A DNA stretch of 64,000 nucleotides from CAYPKG01 sp964411275 (GTDB taxonomy: Bacteria; Bacillota; Clostridia; Christensenellales; CAG-138), in the NCBI GenBank assembly GCA_964411275.1, contig CAYPKG010000009.1:6650-70649 (forward strand). Direction: 5' to 3'. A model generated the notes under the pieces. It saw only the letters and a list, made by a program, of their open reading frames with translations, was not told the DNA's origin and did no database searches. Positions 51,986-62,665 of the stretch are shown piece by piece (position 1 is the first letter of the stretch; each line of letters starts with the position of its first letter). The translations under genes were made by a program, and so were the position numbers.

Positions 51986-52226
51986 AAAAAAACCGTCCCT
52001 CAAAAGGGACGGATCATATACCGTGCCACCCAAATGGCCAGCGCGCACCAGCATGCGCCCCCGGGGTAACGGCCCGGGTCCCGTCAACGCCTACTTGTCG
52101 CCGTTCGGGTTGCCCTCACAAGCCCATTCAACGCGATGTCGGATACCGCATTCCCAGCTTTGGCGGCTCTCTTTGATCGTCCAGGCGCGTTTACTCTTCT
52201 TGTTCAGCGGTTTGCTGTTCTATTGT
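51986..52226 (-). promoter_or_regulatory. T-box riboswitch, tryptophan (TGG specifier)
   Basis: On the minus strand stem I carries AAGAGTA and AGAGAGCCGCC. The specifier TGG is at 52126-52124, preceded by CGCGTT-GAA and followed by G and CTTG, which pairs with CAAG. The antiterminator core TTTGGGTGGCACGG is near 52021-52034. A terminator stem CCGTCCCT/AGGGACGG plus seven T's is at 51986-52012. The 5' part overlaps the 3' end of the nitroreductase gene. Confidence 0.9.
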
Positions 52227-53027
52227 CTGTTCATTATATGCCCCGGCTTCCAAACTGTCAAGGCCATCTGGGCTCTCGCCCTCTTCCTCTTTTTCCTCCA
52301 CGGTGGGCCGGAACACGGCGCAATCCTCGCTTTCGGTGGTCCAGTCCCCGGCCACGCCGCAATGGGCCGCGCCCAGCTCTACATGGAGCATGGCGATGCC
52401 AAAGTCCAGCCGGCCATAGCCATGGTTTGCAGACGTGCACATCAGCCGGATGCTATCCTCCGCAACCTCAAACCGCCAGGGCTGGGCATTCACCGCAGAG
52501 GGCGCCATCCGCGCGCAGGTAAGCGCCCGTTGTTGCCATTGGGGCAATGCCTGGAGCGACTGCTGATCAAGGCCCGTCAGCCGGCTCAGCGTTTTCCTTG
52601 GCCGGGCGGCATACGGCTCTCCCGGCGTGCCGATGGCCAGAATGCAGCGCACGCTTTCCCCTTCCGCAAGGGGAACCGCCTCCTGCACGACTTTTTTGTT
52701 GAACATCCCCAGCCAGCAGGTGCCCAGACCCATGGCCGTACATTCCAGCGCCAGCGCCTCGCCCAGATACCCCGCCGTGTAGGGCGGCGCATCCTTGACA
52801 ATGAGCGCCGCAAAGCAATCCGTGCCTTTGATCCGGCCATACCCGAGAAAAAGCGGCGCAAACGCCTTGTGTTCCCTGCAAAGCGCCACCCGTGCCCCGT
52901 TCACGCTCAGCATGTTCGCCATGTCCTCCAGCGCCGCCCATTCCGCGTCTGTAGGCGGGGCGCTGTACTTGCGCACCGAAAACCGCTGCGTCACAGCAGA
53001 ATGCCAGCGTTCCATCATAAATTCCAT
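52191..53027 (-). CDS. Nitroreductase family protein
   Basis: A 278-residue FMN-dependent oxidoreductase-like protein. The N-terminal QRFSVRKYS binds phosphate of FMN, with GYLGEALALECTAMGLGTCWLG and ARMAPSAVNAQPWRFEV also typical. Residues from about 245 onward form an unusual tail rich in Glu and Gln (VEEKEEEGESPD, EQQTAEQEE) that is not part of the fold. This tail coincides with the trpS promoter and T-box start, so its sequence is doubly constrained. Substrate is unknown. Confidence 0.88.
   Translation of the reverse strand: MEFMMERWHSAVTQRFSVRKYSAPPTDAEWAALEDMANMLSVNGARVALCREHKAFAPLFLGYGRIKGTDCFAALIVKDAPPYTAGYLGEALALECTAMGLGTCWLGMFNKKVVQEAVPLAEGESVRCILAIGTPGEPYAARPRKTLSRLTGLDQQSLQALPQWQQRALTCARMAPSAVNAQPWRFEVAEDSIRLMCTSANHGYGRLDFGIAMLHVELGAAHCGVAGDWTTESEDCAVFRPTVEEKEEEGESPDGLDSLEAGAYNEQTIEQQTAEQEE
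52233..52261 (-). promoter_or_regulatory. Consensus promoter of trpS, inside the nitroreductase gene
   Basis: Minus-strand TTGACA (52256-52261), 17-bp spacer, TATAAT (52233-52238), both perfect. It lies within the coding sequence for the nitroreductase C-terminus, about 40-70 bp before its stop codon. Confidence 0.88.
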
Positions 53028-53065
53028 GGCCTTACTCCCCCAAACTTTGCTTCTTATAGCCTACA

Positions 53066-55900
53066 CTATTTCAGCGCTTTTTTCAAATACTGACCGGTAT
53101 AACTTTCTGGATTTTTTGAAACCTCTTCCGGCGTACCCTTAGCGATCACCATGCCCCCCCGGTCGCCGCCCTCAGGCCCCATGTCGATGACATAATCCGC
53201 TGTCTTGATGACGTCCAGGTTGTGCTCGATCACCAGCACGGAGCTTCCGTTTTCGCATAGCCGCTGCAAAATGCCCAGCAGCCGCTCCACGTCCGCCACA
53301 TGCAGGCCGGTGGTGGGCTCGTCTAGCACGAACAGCGTTTTCCCGGTGTCCTTGCGGCTAAGCTCCGTGGCGAGCTTGACCCTCTGGGCTTCGCCCCCAG
53401 AAAGCTGTGTGGAGGGTTGCCCCAGCTTGACATAGCCAAGGCCCACATCGTACAGCGTTTGCAGCTTTTTCGCCAGCCTCGGCAGCGGCGCAAAGAAATT
53501 GAGCGCCTCCTCCACCGTCATTTCCAGCACATCGTAAATGGATTTACCCTTATAGTGTACTTCCAGCGTTTCCCGGTTATACCGCTTTCCGTTACAAACC
53601 TCGCAGGGGACATACACGTCGGAGAGGAAATGCATCTCGATTTTGATGATGCCGTCCCCCCGGCAGGCCTCACACCGGCCGCCCTTGACGTTAAAGCTGA
53701 AACGGCCGTTGCTGTAGCCCCGAAGCTTCGCGTCCGGGGTCATGGCAAATACCTCCCGGATGAGGTCAAACAGACCTGTGTACGTGGCGGGGTTCGACCG
53801 GGGCGTGCGCCCGATGGGGCTTTGATTGATGTCGATGATCTTGTCAAGATGCTCCAAGCCCGTTACCCCGTCATTGTCCCCCGGCCGTGTTTTCGCCCGG
53901 TTCAGGTCCCGCAGCAGCGTCTTTTTCACGATCTCGTTGACCACGCTGGACTTGCCGGAGCCGGACACGCCGGTGACGCAGGTAAAAACCCCCAGCGGGA
54001 TACCCACGTCGATGTTTTTGAGGTTGTTGGCCCTCGCCCCCTTCACGTGCAGCCATTTCCCGTTGAGCTTGCGCCGCGCGTCCGGCACGGGGATCGATCG
54101 CCGGCCAGAGAGGTACGCGCCGGTGATGGATTTTTCATTGGCCATGATCTCCTCAGGCGTGCCGATGCCGATGAGCTGCCCGCCATGGGCGCCTGCGCCA
54201 GGGCCGATATCCACGATATAATCGGCGTTGATCATCGTTTCCTCGTCATGCTCCACCACGATAAGGGTGTTCCCAAGATCCCGCATATGCTTTAACGTTT
54301 CAAGCAGCCGCGCGTTGTCCCGCTGGTGCAGGCCAATGCTGGGCTCGTCGAGAATATACAGCACCCCCACCAGTCCGGAACCGATCTGCGTTGCCAGGCG
54401 GATGCGCTGGGCTTCCCCGCCGGACAATGTCATAGCCGCCCTGGACAACGTGAGATAGTCCAGGCCCACGTCCACCAAAAAGCCCAGCCTGGCGTTGATC
54501 TCCTTGAATATCTGGTCGGCAATGATCTTCTGGGCAGGGGAAAGGGGCAGGGATTGGATGTATTTCCTCGCTTCCAGCACCGTCATCTCGCTCAATTGGG
54601 CGATGTTGCGCCGGTTGTCGCCGGCTCCCACGGTCACGGCAAGGCTTTCGGGCTTTAGCCGCTTGCCCCCACAGTCAGGGCAGAGTATGTTGGCCATGTA
54701 CGCCTCGATTTCATGCTTGGAATAATCGCTTTGGGTTTCCCGGTAGCGCCGCTCCAGGTTGTTGATGATCCCCTCAAAGGCCGTATCGAATGTGCCGCTG
54801 CCGTATTCTTTTTGATACGCGATATGCAACTTGGTCTTGCCGGTGCCGTACAGGATGGCGTCCACCGCTTTTTTCGGAAGCGCCCCGATGGGCGTATCCA
54901 TGGAAAAACCGATATGCTCCGACAGGGCCTTAAAGTACATGTTGGCCACCGTCCCCTCAGCGGCGCTGTTCCAGCCGGACACGTTGATCCCCCCCTGGTT
55001 GAGGGAAAACTCCGGGTTGGGCATAACCAGCTCCGGGTCGATTTTTTGCAGCGAACCAAGCCCCGAGCATGTGGGGCATGCGCCATAGGGGTTGTTGAAC
55101 GAAAACATCCGGGGGCTTAGCTCTTCCATGGATACGCCGCAGTCCGCACAGGCGTAATTCTGGGAAAACAGCAGCGGCTCCCCGTCTACCACGTGGATGA
55201 TGGCCAGGTTTTCCGCAAGGCGGAAGGCGGTTTCCAGGGAATCGGACAGCCGCCCGTCAATCCCCGGCTTGATCACCAGCCGGTCCACCACCGCTTCGAT
55301 GGTATGATTAAGCTTTTTATTAAGAGCCGGCACGTCCGCAATGTCGTACTGCACGCCGTCCACCCGTACCCGGACATACCCGTCCTTCTTCAGCTGTTCT
55401 AAAAGCTTCGTGTGCTCCCCCTTGCGCCTGCGCACACAGGGGGCCTCCACCTGTATTCTCGTGCCTTCCGGCAGCGACAATACCTGATCCACCACCTGAT
55501 CCACAGTCTGCCGGGCAATGGGCTTGCCGCATTTGGGACAGTGGGGCATCCCGCAACGGGCGAACAGCAGCCTGAGATAATCGTGTATCTCCGTCACCGT
55601 GCCCACGGTGGACCGGGGGTTATGAGAGGTAGATTTCTGGTCGATGGAGATCGCCGGGCTTAGCCCCTCGATATAGTCCACGTCCGGCTTTTCCATCTGC
55701 CCCAAAAACTGCCGGGCGTACGACGACAGACTTTCCACGTACCGCCGCTGCCCCTCCGCGTATATCGTATCGAATGCCAGGCTGGACTTTCCCGAGCCTG
55801 ACAGTCCGGTCATTACAATAAGCTTATTTCTTGGCAGGGTCACGTCGATGTTCTTGAGATTGTGCTCCCTTGCCCCTTTGATTACGATGCTATCTTTCAT
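53066..55900 (-). CDS. uvrA: Excinuclease ABC subunit A
   Basis: A 944-residue damage-recognition ATPase of nucleotide excision repair. It has two ABC modules with Walker A GLSGSGKSS and GVSGSGKSS, two LSGGEAQR signatures, and zinc fingers with CXXC pairs (CPKCGK; CADCG; CEACRGDG...CEVCNG). Length is normal. It follows uvrB across a 206-nt gap with several hairpins. Mfd, which recruits UvrA to stalled polymerase, is encoded earlier in the window. Confidence 0.97.
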   Translation of the reverse strand: MKDSIVIKGAREHNLKNIDVTLPRNKLIVMTGLSGSGKSSLAFDTIYAEGQRRYVESLSSYARQFLGQMEKPDVDYIEGLSPAISIDQKSTSHNPRSTVGTVTEIHDYLRLLFARCGMPHCPKCGKPIARQTVDQVVDQVLSLPEGTRIQVEAPCVRRRKGEHTKLLEQLKKDGYVRVRVDGVQYDIADVPALNKKLNHTIEAVVDRLVIKPGIDGRLSDSLETAFRLAENLAIIHVVDGEPLLFSQNYACADCGVSMEELSPRMFSFNNPYGACPTCSGLGSLQKIDPELVMPNPEFSLNQGGINVSGWNSAAEGTVANMYFKALSEHIGFSMDTPIGALPKKAVDAILYGTGKTKLHIAYQKEYGSGTFDTAFEGIINNLERRYRETQSDYSKHEIEAYMANILCPDCGGKRLKPESLAVTVGAGDNRRNIAQLSEMTVLEARKYIQSLPLSPAQKIIADQIFKEINARLGFLVDVGLDYLTLSRAAMTLSGGEAQRIRLATQIGSGLVGVLYILDEPSIGLHQRDNARLLETLKHMRDLGNTLIVVEHDEETMINADYIVDIGPGAGAHGGQLIGIGTPEEIMANEKSITGAYLSGRRSIPVPDARRKLNGKWLHVKGARANNLKNIDVGIPLGVFTCVTGVSGSGKSSVVNEIVKKTLLRDLNRAKTRPGDNDGVTGLEHLDKIIDINQSPIGRTPRSNPATYTGLFDLIREVFAMTPDAKLRGYSNGRFSFNVKGGRCEACRGDGIIKIEMHFLSDVYVPCEVCNGKRYNRETLEVHYKGKSIYDVLEMTVEEALNFFAPLPRLAKKLQTLYDVGLGYVKLGQPSTQLSGGEAQRVKLATELSRKDTGKTLFVLDEPTTGLHVADVERLLGILQRLCENGSSVLVIEHNLDVIKTADYVIDMGPEGGDRGGMVIAKGTPEEVSKNPESYTGQYLKKALK

Positions 55901-55910
55901 GCTTTTTCTC

Positions 55911-56101
55911 CCTTAGGGAAACTTTTTGGTTTTCCTAAGAACCCTTCAAAAACTTATTCCGGCTCCGCCGGCTTTGCCGGTGGAACGGATCGGCCCAAGT
56001 GGCCGTTTCCTTTCGCGGTTTACCGCCCGCATCCTTTGGATGCAGGCAAACCGTGCAAGCCCGCCACAGCGTCCCCGTCGATAAAGCCTTGGCTTTGTCG
56101 A
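55911..56101. other. Array of five hairpins between uvrB and uvrA
   Basis: Five consecutive inverted repeats: 55911-55940 (imperfect), 55968-55980 (CCGGC/GCCGG), 55991-56005 (CGGCC/GGCCG), 56016-56053 (CGGTTT/AAACCG outside, GCATCC/GGATGC inside) and 56078-56101 (11 bp). No open reading frame was found in this 206-nt gap. The first four lack T-tracts, so simple termination is unlikely. Confidence 0.65.
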
Positions 56102-56106
56102 TGGTT

Positions 56107-58134
<2,028 letters not shown>

Positions 58135-58155
58135 ATGGGCCTCCTCTTAAGGGAA

Positions 58156-58437
58156 TTAAATTGTGTAATCCACGCTGACCGTGCCAATGCGCCGTGGCTT
58201 GATAAACCCCCGGCACGCAAGATGCGCCGGATGCTCATCATAGGCATGCAGGCCCGCGATATCGTCAAATGTGGCGATAGCCACCAAGTCAAAGGAGCGT
58301 TCGCTTGTCAGCTCGTTCACGCCTACTTCTATGCTGCGCAGCGTCGGCACAACCCCCAGCAGCCCCCGCAGCATTCCCGCGGCTTCCACAGCGTCCTCTT
58401 TGTTTGCAAACTTCTGGCATACCACATGTCTGAACAT
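58156..58437 (-). CDS. Dabb family (stress-responsive A/B barrel) protein
   Basis: A 93-residue protein with the Dabb pattern: N-terminal MFRHVVCQKF, SIEVGVN, FDLVAIATFDD, then LHAYDEHPAH. The family forms dimeric ferredoxin-like barrels of mostly unknown role. It precedes uvrB by 21 nt, so the DNA repair genes may be transcribed with it. Confidence 0.88.
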   Translation of the reverse strand: MFRHVVCQKFANKEDAVEAAGMLRGLLGVVPTLRSIEVGVNELTSERSFDLVAIATFDDIAGLHAYDEHPAHLACRGFIKPRRIGTVSVDYTI

Positions 58438-58476
58438 CCTTATTAGCCTCCTGCTTCTTTATATAATACCGTATCG

Positions 58477-58505
58477 ATTATATCAAACGATTTACCGAAT
58501 TGCAA
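58477..58505 (-). promoter_or_regulatory. Promoter of the Dabb-uvrB-uvrA group
   Basis: Minus-strand TTGCAA (58500-58505), 17-bp spacer, TATAAT (58477-58482). I saw no LexA-type box overlapping it. Confidence 0.7.
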
Positions 58506-58627
58506 ACTTTTGTTCGTTGATTTTCCCAATTTCCAGCATTCCACATCTTGCCGGAAAACCGGGGAAATGTTAGCGTATATATATACGATTGTATTGTGTA
58601 AGTTAAAGCTCATTGGGAGGTGTTTTC

Positions 58628-58801
58628 ATGACCATCGCTTTCCTGTTTTGCGCGGGGCTGATCCCGCTGGTTCCGCTGTTCGGGGTGGACATTTTCCGCC
58701 GCCGAAAGGACCGGGTACGAAAAAACGTGTGCTGGGGGCTGTTTGCGCTGCAATTGGTGCTAAGCATACTCTATGCCCTGGCATGGCTGAGAACCCATTA
58801 A
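58628..58801 (+). CDS. Small two-helix membrane protein, 57 aa
   Basis: A 57-residue protein with two hydrophobic segments (about 2-20 and 36-54) joined by a basic loop, FRRRKDRVRKN. GGGAGGTG lies correctly before ATG 58628, and a strong terminator follows within 60 nt, so it is a likely real monocistronic gene. I recognise no family. Confidence 0.65.
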   Translation: MTIAFLFCAGLIPLVPLFGVDIFRRRKDRVRKNVCWGLFALQLVLSILYALAWLRTH

Positions 58802-58830
58802 TATAATATAATCCTTTTCTCCATCCGCAT

Positions 58831-58860
58831 AAAAAAGACGGATTATTTTCCGTCTTTTTT
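58831..58860. terminator. Bidirectional terminator
   Basis: Stem AAAAAAGACGGA/TCCGTCTTTTTT with a 6-nt loop. It can end the 57-aa gene on the plus strand and the EamA gene on the minus strand. Confidence 0.9.
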
Positions 58861-58886
58861 TATTCACACATTCACAATAAGAATGG

Positions 58887-59792
58887 TCAGGGTGCTGGCT
58901 CCGGGGCGGGCTCCGGGTTGCGGTTTCCCAGTTCGCTGATGACAATGGACCCGAATATCAGGAGAAATCCCACGGCAAACTTCAGCGTAAACTCTTCATT
59001 CAGCAGCAATATCCCGAACAGGCACCCAAAAGGCGCTTCCGTGCTCATCAAAAGCGAAGCATGGGCGGGCGGCGCATATTTTAGCCCCACGTTTTGCAGC
59101 GTCAGCGCCACCAATGTGCAGATCAGCCCCAGGTACAACAGGGAGCCAACGCAATTGGCGTCCTGCAACGCAGCCGCAGGAAACGGTTCCGCGATTGCTG
59201 CCACCATCCAGGCGCAAAGCCCTGAGAACGCAAACTGCAAAAGGGTCAAAACCATTACATCCTCACCCCGCTCCGTAAACGAGCAGACCGCCACGATGTG
59301 CAGGGCGTATATGACGCCGCCCAGCAACGTGAGCACATCCCCGATGTTCACGGAAAATTCCGCGTCCAGGGCCACAAAACCCACGCCCAACAGGCACAGA
59401 GCGGCTGCAACCACATTTCTTTTGCTGGGCTTTTGCCGGTAAATCGCCCAATACAGGAAGGGAACGATCACCACATAAACGGCTGTCAAAAACGCGTTTT
59501 TACCGCTGGTGGTATAGGAAAGCCCATATGTCTGCACGCTGTACGCCGCATACATCAGCACGCCGCAGACAGCCCCCGCACCGAGTGTTTTTTTGCCGAT
59601 GGCGGGTATTTTTTTCATAAGCACAATGGCGAGAATCACCGTCGCGGTTGTAAAGCGAAATGCCAGCAGGTAGTTTACCGGGAGGCTTGAAAGCGAGTTT
59701 TTCATCACCACAAACCCGCTGCCCCAGATTATACCGGCAAATAGCAGCGCAAGCTCCGCAAGCAATACCTTTTTCTTCTGTGTCATTCCCAT
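58887..59792 (-). CDS. EamA/DMT family transporter
   Basis: A 301-residue membrane protein with about ten transmembrane helices in two EamA repeats (LFAGIIWGSGFVVMK near the start; STEAPFGCLFGILLLNEEF in the second repeat). This family exports metabolites or amino acids, but the substrate cannot be predicted. The C-terminus is a short Pro/Glu/Ala repeat. It has a consensus promoter about 60 bp upstream and shares a terminator with its convergent neighbour. Confidence 0.92.
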   Translation of the reverse strand: MGMTQKKKVLLAELALLFAGIIWGSGFVVMKNSLSSLPVNYLLAFRFTTATVILAIVLMKKIPAIGKKTLGAGAVCGVLMYAAYSVQTYGLSYTTSGKNAFLTAVYVVIVPFLYWAIYRQKPSKRNVVAAALCLLGVGFVALDAEFSVNIGDVLTLLGGVIYALHIVAVCSFTERGEDVMVLTLLQFAFSGLCAWMVAAIAEPFPAAALQDANCVGSLLYLGLICTLVALTLQNVGLKYAPPAHASLLMSTEAPFGCLFGILLLNEEFTLKFAVGFLLIFGSIVISELGNRNPEPAPEPAP

Positions 59793-59848
59793 TTTTGCCC
59801 TTTCCTCGCCGCCCAGCCGGCGGCATTCCAGCAGGTAATATCTTAGCC

Positions 59849-59877
59849 ATTATACAGTCACACCCTCCTATTGTCAA
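59849..59877 (-). promoter_or_regulatory. Consensus promoter of the EamA gene
   Basis: Minus-strand TTGACA (59872-59877), 17-bp spacer, TATAAT (59849-59854). Confidence 0.85.
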
Positions 59878-59933
59878 AAATGAATATGTTGTAACGTTTT
59901 CATGATCTTTATCCTTACAGCGGGCCGCTTTGC

Positions 59934-59962
59934 TTGCAATGGCCGGGCAAATGATATAAAAT
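59934..59962 (+). promoter_or_regulatory. Probable promoter of the alpha/beta hydrolase gene
   Basis: TTGCAA (59934-59939), 17-bp spacer, TAAAAT (59957-59962), 60 bp before the GTG start. Confidence 0.5.
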
Positions 59963-60021
59963 GAATTAGCTATGCAGTATAGATAAAAGTACGCATTTTG
60001 CGTTTGTCAAGGAGGGTCACA

Positions 60022-60921
60022 GTGGGTTTGTCCTTACAGGTGAAAAAATTCATTAATTCCGAGCATACCGGGGACTATGTTGAGATAACGTTGCCGGGTT
60101 ACCCCAATAAAGAGGGCGTGGCCACGCCGGAACAGGCCAATATCCACTATCTGGAGGCTGGAACCGGAGAGCCGCTGCTGCTGGTGCATTCCATTGGCCA
60201 GAGCCTGTATACCTGGCGGCGCGTGTTTGAGCAGCTTTCAAAGAGTTACCGGGTGATTGCAGTGGATCTGCTTGGGCACGGGTATTCCGCCCGCCCGATC
60301 CAATTTGATTATACGATCGCGGAACAATCCGCCGCCCTGATCGCGTTTATGGACGCCATGGGCATTCAGTCCGCGCATATGGTTGGCCACTCCATGGGCG
60401 CTTTATATGTAACGCACCTTTGCTCCCAGCATCCGGAGCGGGTGGGCCGGGTCATTCTCACCGCCCCCGGCGGGCTAACCCCCGAAATGCCCCTGATGAT
60501 CCGCATGATCGACAGCCCCATACTGGGTGGGCTTGCCTGCCGGCTGTATACCCTGAAAACCACAAAAAAACTGCTGGATGACGCTGTGTTCGACCTGACG
60601 ATACTCAATGATGAGGTGGTCAGCCAGTATTACGCCACCATCTGCGACAGCCTGTCCCGCAAGGCAATCCAGCTTTCACTTCATAATTTTGACGAGACAG
60701 AAGTAGAAAAGCAGCTGCGCTTGGTGGAAAGCGAAGTCCTCATACTGTGGGGAGCGGAGGATAAATGGCACCTGCCCTCCGCAAGCGAGCTGTATCATGC
60801 CGCGCTGCGCAACGCGCAGTTTGCGGTGGTGCGCAACGCCGGGCATCTGCTGCACGAGGAAAAGCCCCAGCGGTTTATCGAGGCCATTCAGGAGTACATC
60901 CCCGTTTTCATCGAGGAATGA
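60022..60921 (+). CDS. Alpha/beta-fold hydrolase
   Basis: A 299-residue serine hydrolase with an oxyanion region (LLVHSIGQS), LLGHGYSARP, nucleophile elbow GHSMG, a late Asp in WGAEDKW and the catalytic His in AGHLLHEE. No signal peptide. GTG 60022 is chosen because AAGGAGGG sits 7 nt upstream. Specificity is not predictable; such enzymes act as esterases, lipases or epoxide hydrolases. Confidence 0.9.
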   Translation: MGLSLQVKKFINSEHTGDYVEITLPGYPNKEGVATPEQANIHYLEAGTGEPLLLVHSIGQSLYTWRRVFEQLSKSYRVIAVDLLGHGYSARPIQFDYTIAEQSAALIAFMDAMGIQSAHMVGHSMGALYVTHLCSQHPERVGRVILTAPGGLTPEMPLMIRMIDSPILGGLACRLYTLKTTKKLLDDAVFDLTILNDEVVSQYYATICDSLSRKAIQLSLHNFDETEVEKQLRLVESEVLILWGAEDKWHLPSASELYHAALRNAQFAVVRNAGHLLHEEKPQRFIEAIQEYIPVFIEE

Positions 60922-60961
60922 GAATGACCGGCGGCACAAAGACTATTTAAGCGAAATCAAG

Positions 60962-60984
60962 AAGGAGCCCCCGGGTTCCTTTTG
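60962..60984 (+). terminator. Hairpin after the hydrolase gene
   Basis: AAGGA...TCCTT with an inner CCC/GGG pair, followed by TTTTGAC. It is a short, moderately convincing terminator before the MscS gene. Confidence 0.5.
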
Positions 60985-61018
60985 ACTTGACATTCTTTTT
61001 AACAGGAGGCGGACCGTC

Positions 61019-61864
61019 TTGGAAGAGTTTTTGCAATCCATCGACCTGAAGAACGTGCTATGGCGCGTCATAAGCATTGCGCTCATATTGTTCTTCGCGA
61101 AGGTTCTGGTGCGGATCAGCAAGCGGGTCACAGCGCGCGTTTACAGCCGGCGTGCCCAGCGGCTGCCGGAAGCGAAGCAGAAAAAAGCCGAAACCTCTTC
61201 CAGCATCATCCAAAGCATCGCACAATATGTGATCTGGTTTTTGGCGGCCTGCGGCATCATAGGAGAGCTTGGGCTAACCAGCACCATGTATTCCCTCCTG
61301 GCAACGGCGGGCATTGGCGGCCTGGCGCTGGGCATCGGGGCCCAAAGCTTCATCAAGGATGTGATGGCCGGGATGTTTCTGCTGTTTGAGGATCAGATTT
61401 CTGTTGGAGATTATGTAACAATATCGGGCATATCCGGCACGGTAGAGGAAATCGCCCTTCGCAATACCACCCTAAAGGGCATGCGCGGGGAACTCAATGT
61501 GATCCCCAACGGAAGCATTGATGTGTTGACGAATTATTCCCGGTCGGACTACCTGGCAATGGTGGACGTGGCGATTGCCTACGAGACGGACGTGTCCCGG
61601 GCCGCGGACTGCATTTTAGCCGAGGCCAATGCCTATGCCCTGGAGCATGACAACACAGTGGAGCCGCCTGAGGTGCTTGGCATCACAGCCTTCAACGATC
61701 GCGGGATTAACTTGCGGCTGGTGATGCGGGTTAAGCCCATGACCCATTTCGCCACGGAGCGGGCGATGCTCGCCAGGATCAAGGCGCGCTTCTCGAAAGA
61801 GGGAATAGAAATTCCCTATCCGCATTTGCAGGTTATATCACGAAAGGGGCTTGCGCATGATTGA
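61019..61864 (+). CDS. Small-conductance mechanosensitive channel, MscS family
   Basis: A 281-residue channel that opens on hypo-osmotic shock. It has about three N-terminal transmembrane segments, the Gly/Ala-rich pore helix (ATAGIGGLALGIGAQSFIKD) and a cytoplasmic beta domain (ISVGDYVTISGISGTVEEI, VIPNG). It starts with TTG (61019) behind ACAGGAGGC. The stop overlaps the DUF951 start, so the genes are coupled, an arrangement I recall from other clostridia. Confidence 0.93.
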   Translation: MEEFLQSIDLKNVLWRVISIALILFFAKVLVRISKRVTARVYSRRAQRLPEAKQKKAETSSSIIQSIAQYVIWFLAACGIIGELGLTSTMYSLLATAGIGGLALGIGAQSFIKDVMAGMFLLFEDQISVGDYVTISGISGTVEEIALRNTTLKGMRGELNVIPNGSIDVLTNYSRSDYLAMVDVAIAYETDVSRAADCILAEANAYALEHDNTVEPPEVLGITAFNDRGINLRLVMRVKPMTHFATERAMLARIKARFSKEGIEIPYPHLQVISRKGLAHD

Positions 61865-62054
61865 GCAGTTTGATCTGGGAGACAGGGTGCAAATGCGAAA
61901 GCCCCACGCCTGTGGGGCCAACGAATGGATTATTATCAGGACCGGCGCCGACGTAAAAATTAAATGCCATGCCTGCAACCGCATCGTTATGATGGACAGG
62001 GCGGATTTTGTAAAGCGCGCAAAGAAAAACCTCGGGAAGGATCCGGTGGAATGA
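61857..62054 (+). CDS. DUF951 zinc-ribbon-like protein
   Basis: A 65-residue protein with KPHACG and CHAC, giving three Cys and a His for a possible zinc site, and a basic C-terminus. It matches the DUF951 family, of unknown function. ATG 61857 overlaps the mscS stop, and its own stop overlaps the lepB start (ATGA), so mscS, this gene and lepB are translationally linked. Confidence 0.88.
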   Translation: MIEQFDLGDRVQMRKPHACGANEWIIIRTGADVKIKCHACNRIVMMDRADFVKRAKKNLGKDPVE

Positions 62055-62650
62055 GTAAGATATCGAGAAAAGAATGGAAAGAGCTTAGCTTGCGGGCAGA
62101 ACGGCTGCACAAGGATGAGCCCGGATGGCGGCGCAAGGAGAACGTTGATTTTTTCTTGTATTTGCTCATGGTAGTACTGGTTCTTCTAAGCATCCGGGTT
62201 TTTATTGGAGAACCGATCCGGGTGGATGGCCCGTCCATGACCCCTACGCTTCTGGACCGGGAGCGCATGATTGTGGAAAAAGTAAGCTATCTGTTCCACA
62301 CGCCGAAGCGGGGGGATATTATCATCTGCTATTATCCTGGCTACACCGACAGCTGCGTCAAGCGGATCATCGGGCTGCCGGGGGAAAACGTGGAGGTTGC
62401 GGACGGCGTAATCTACATTGACGGCGCGCCGCTGGATGAAAGCGCGTATTGGAACGACTATATTGAGACCGACACCTGGGTGACCCAAGTGCCGGACAAT
62501 GCCGTATTCGTCGTGGGCGATAACCGCAACCATTCAAAGGACAGCCGGCATCCGGACGTGGGCTGCATCCCCTATGAAAAGGTTACAGGCCGGGCCGTAT
62601 GTGTGTTGTGGCCATTGGAGAATATCCGCCCGATCGATCACGAAATTTAA
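62051..62650 (+). CDS. lepB: Signal peptidase I (first copy)
   Basis: A 199-residue type I signal peptidase cleaving signal peptides at the outer membrane face. A single transmembrane helix lies at about 33-51. The catalytic Ser62 is in GPSMTPTL and Lys104 in VKRIIGLPGE, with GDNRNHSKDSR near the C-terminus. The start overlaps the DUF951 stop by 4 nt. A second, shorter copy follows after 15 nt. Confidence 0.95.
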   Translation: MSKISRKEWKELSLRAERLHKDEPGWRRKENVDFFLYLLMVVLVLLSIRVFIGEPIRVDGPSMTPTLLDRERMIVEKVSYLFHTPKRGDIIICYYPGYTDSCVKRIIGLPGENVEVADGVIYIDGAPLDESAYWNDYIETDTWVTQVPDNAVFVVGDNRNHSKDSRHPDVGCIPYEKVTGRAVCVLWPLENIRPIDHEI

Positions 62651-62665
62651 CGATAGGAACCGCCT

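Noticed and set aside
50857..51987. Plus-strand 376-codon open frame
   Set aside because: It is fully antisense to trpS, which has all synthetase motifs.
51975..53093. Plus-strand 372-codon open frame
   Set aside because: It is antisense to the nitroreductase gene and the trpS T-box, with a Pro/His/Arg-rich product.
58477..58505. LexA/SOS box at the uvrB-uvrA promoter
   Set aside because: I looked for a GAAC-N4-GTTC-type element around the promoter and the uvrB start and found none.
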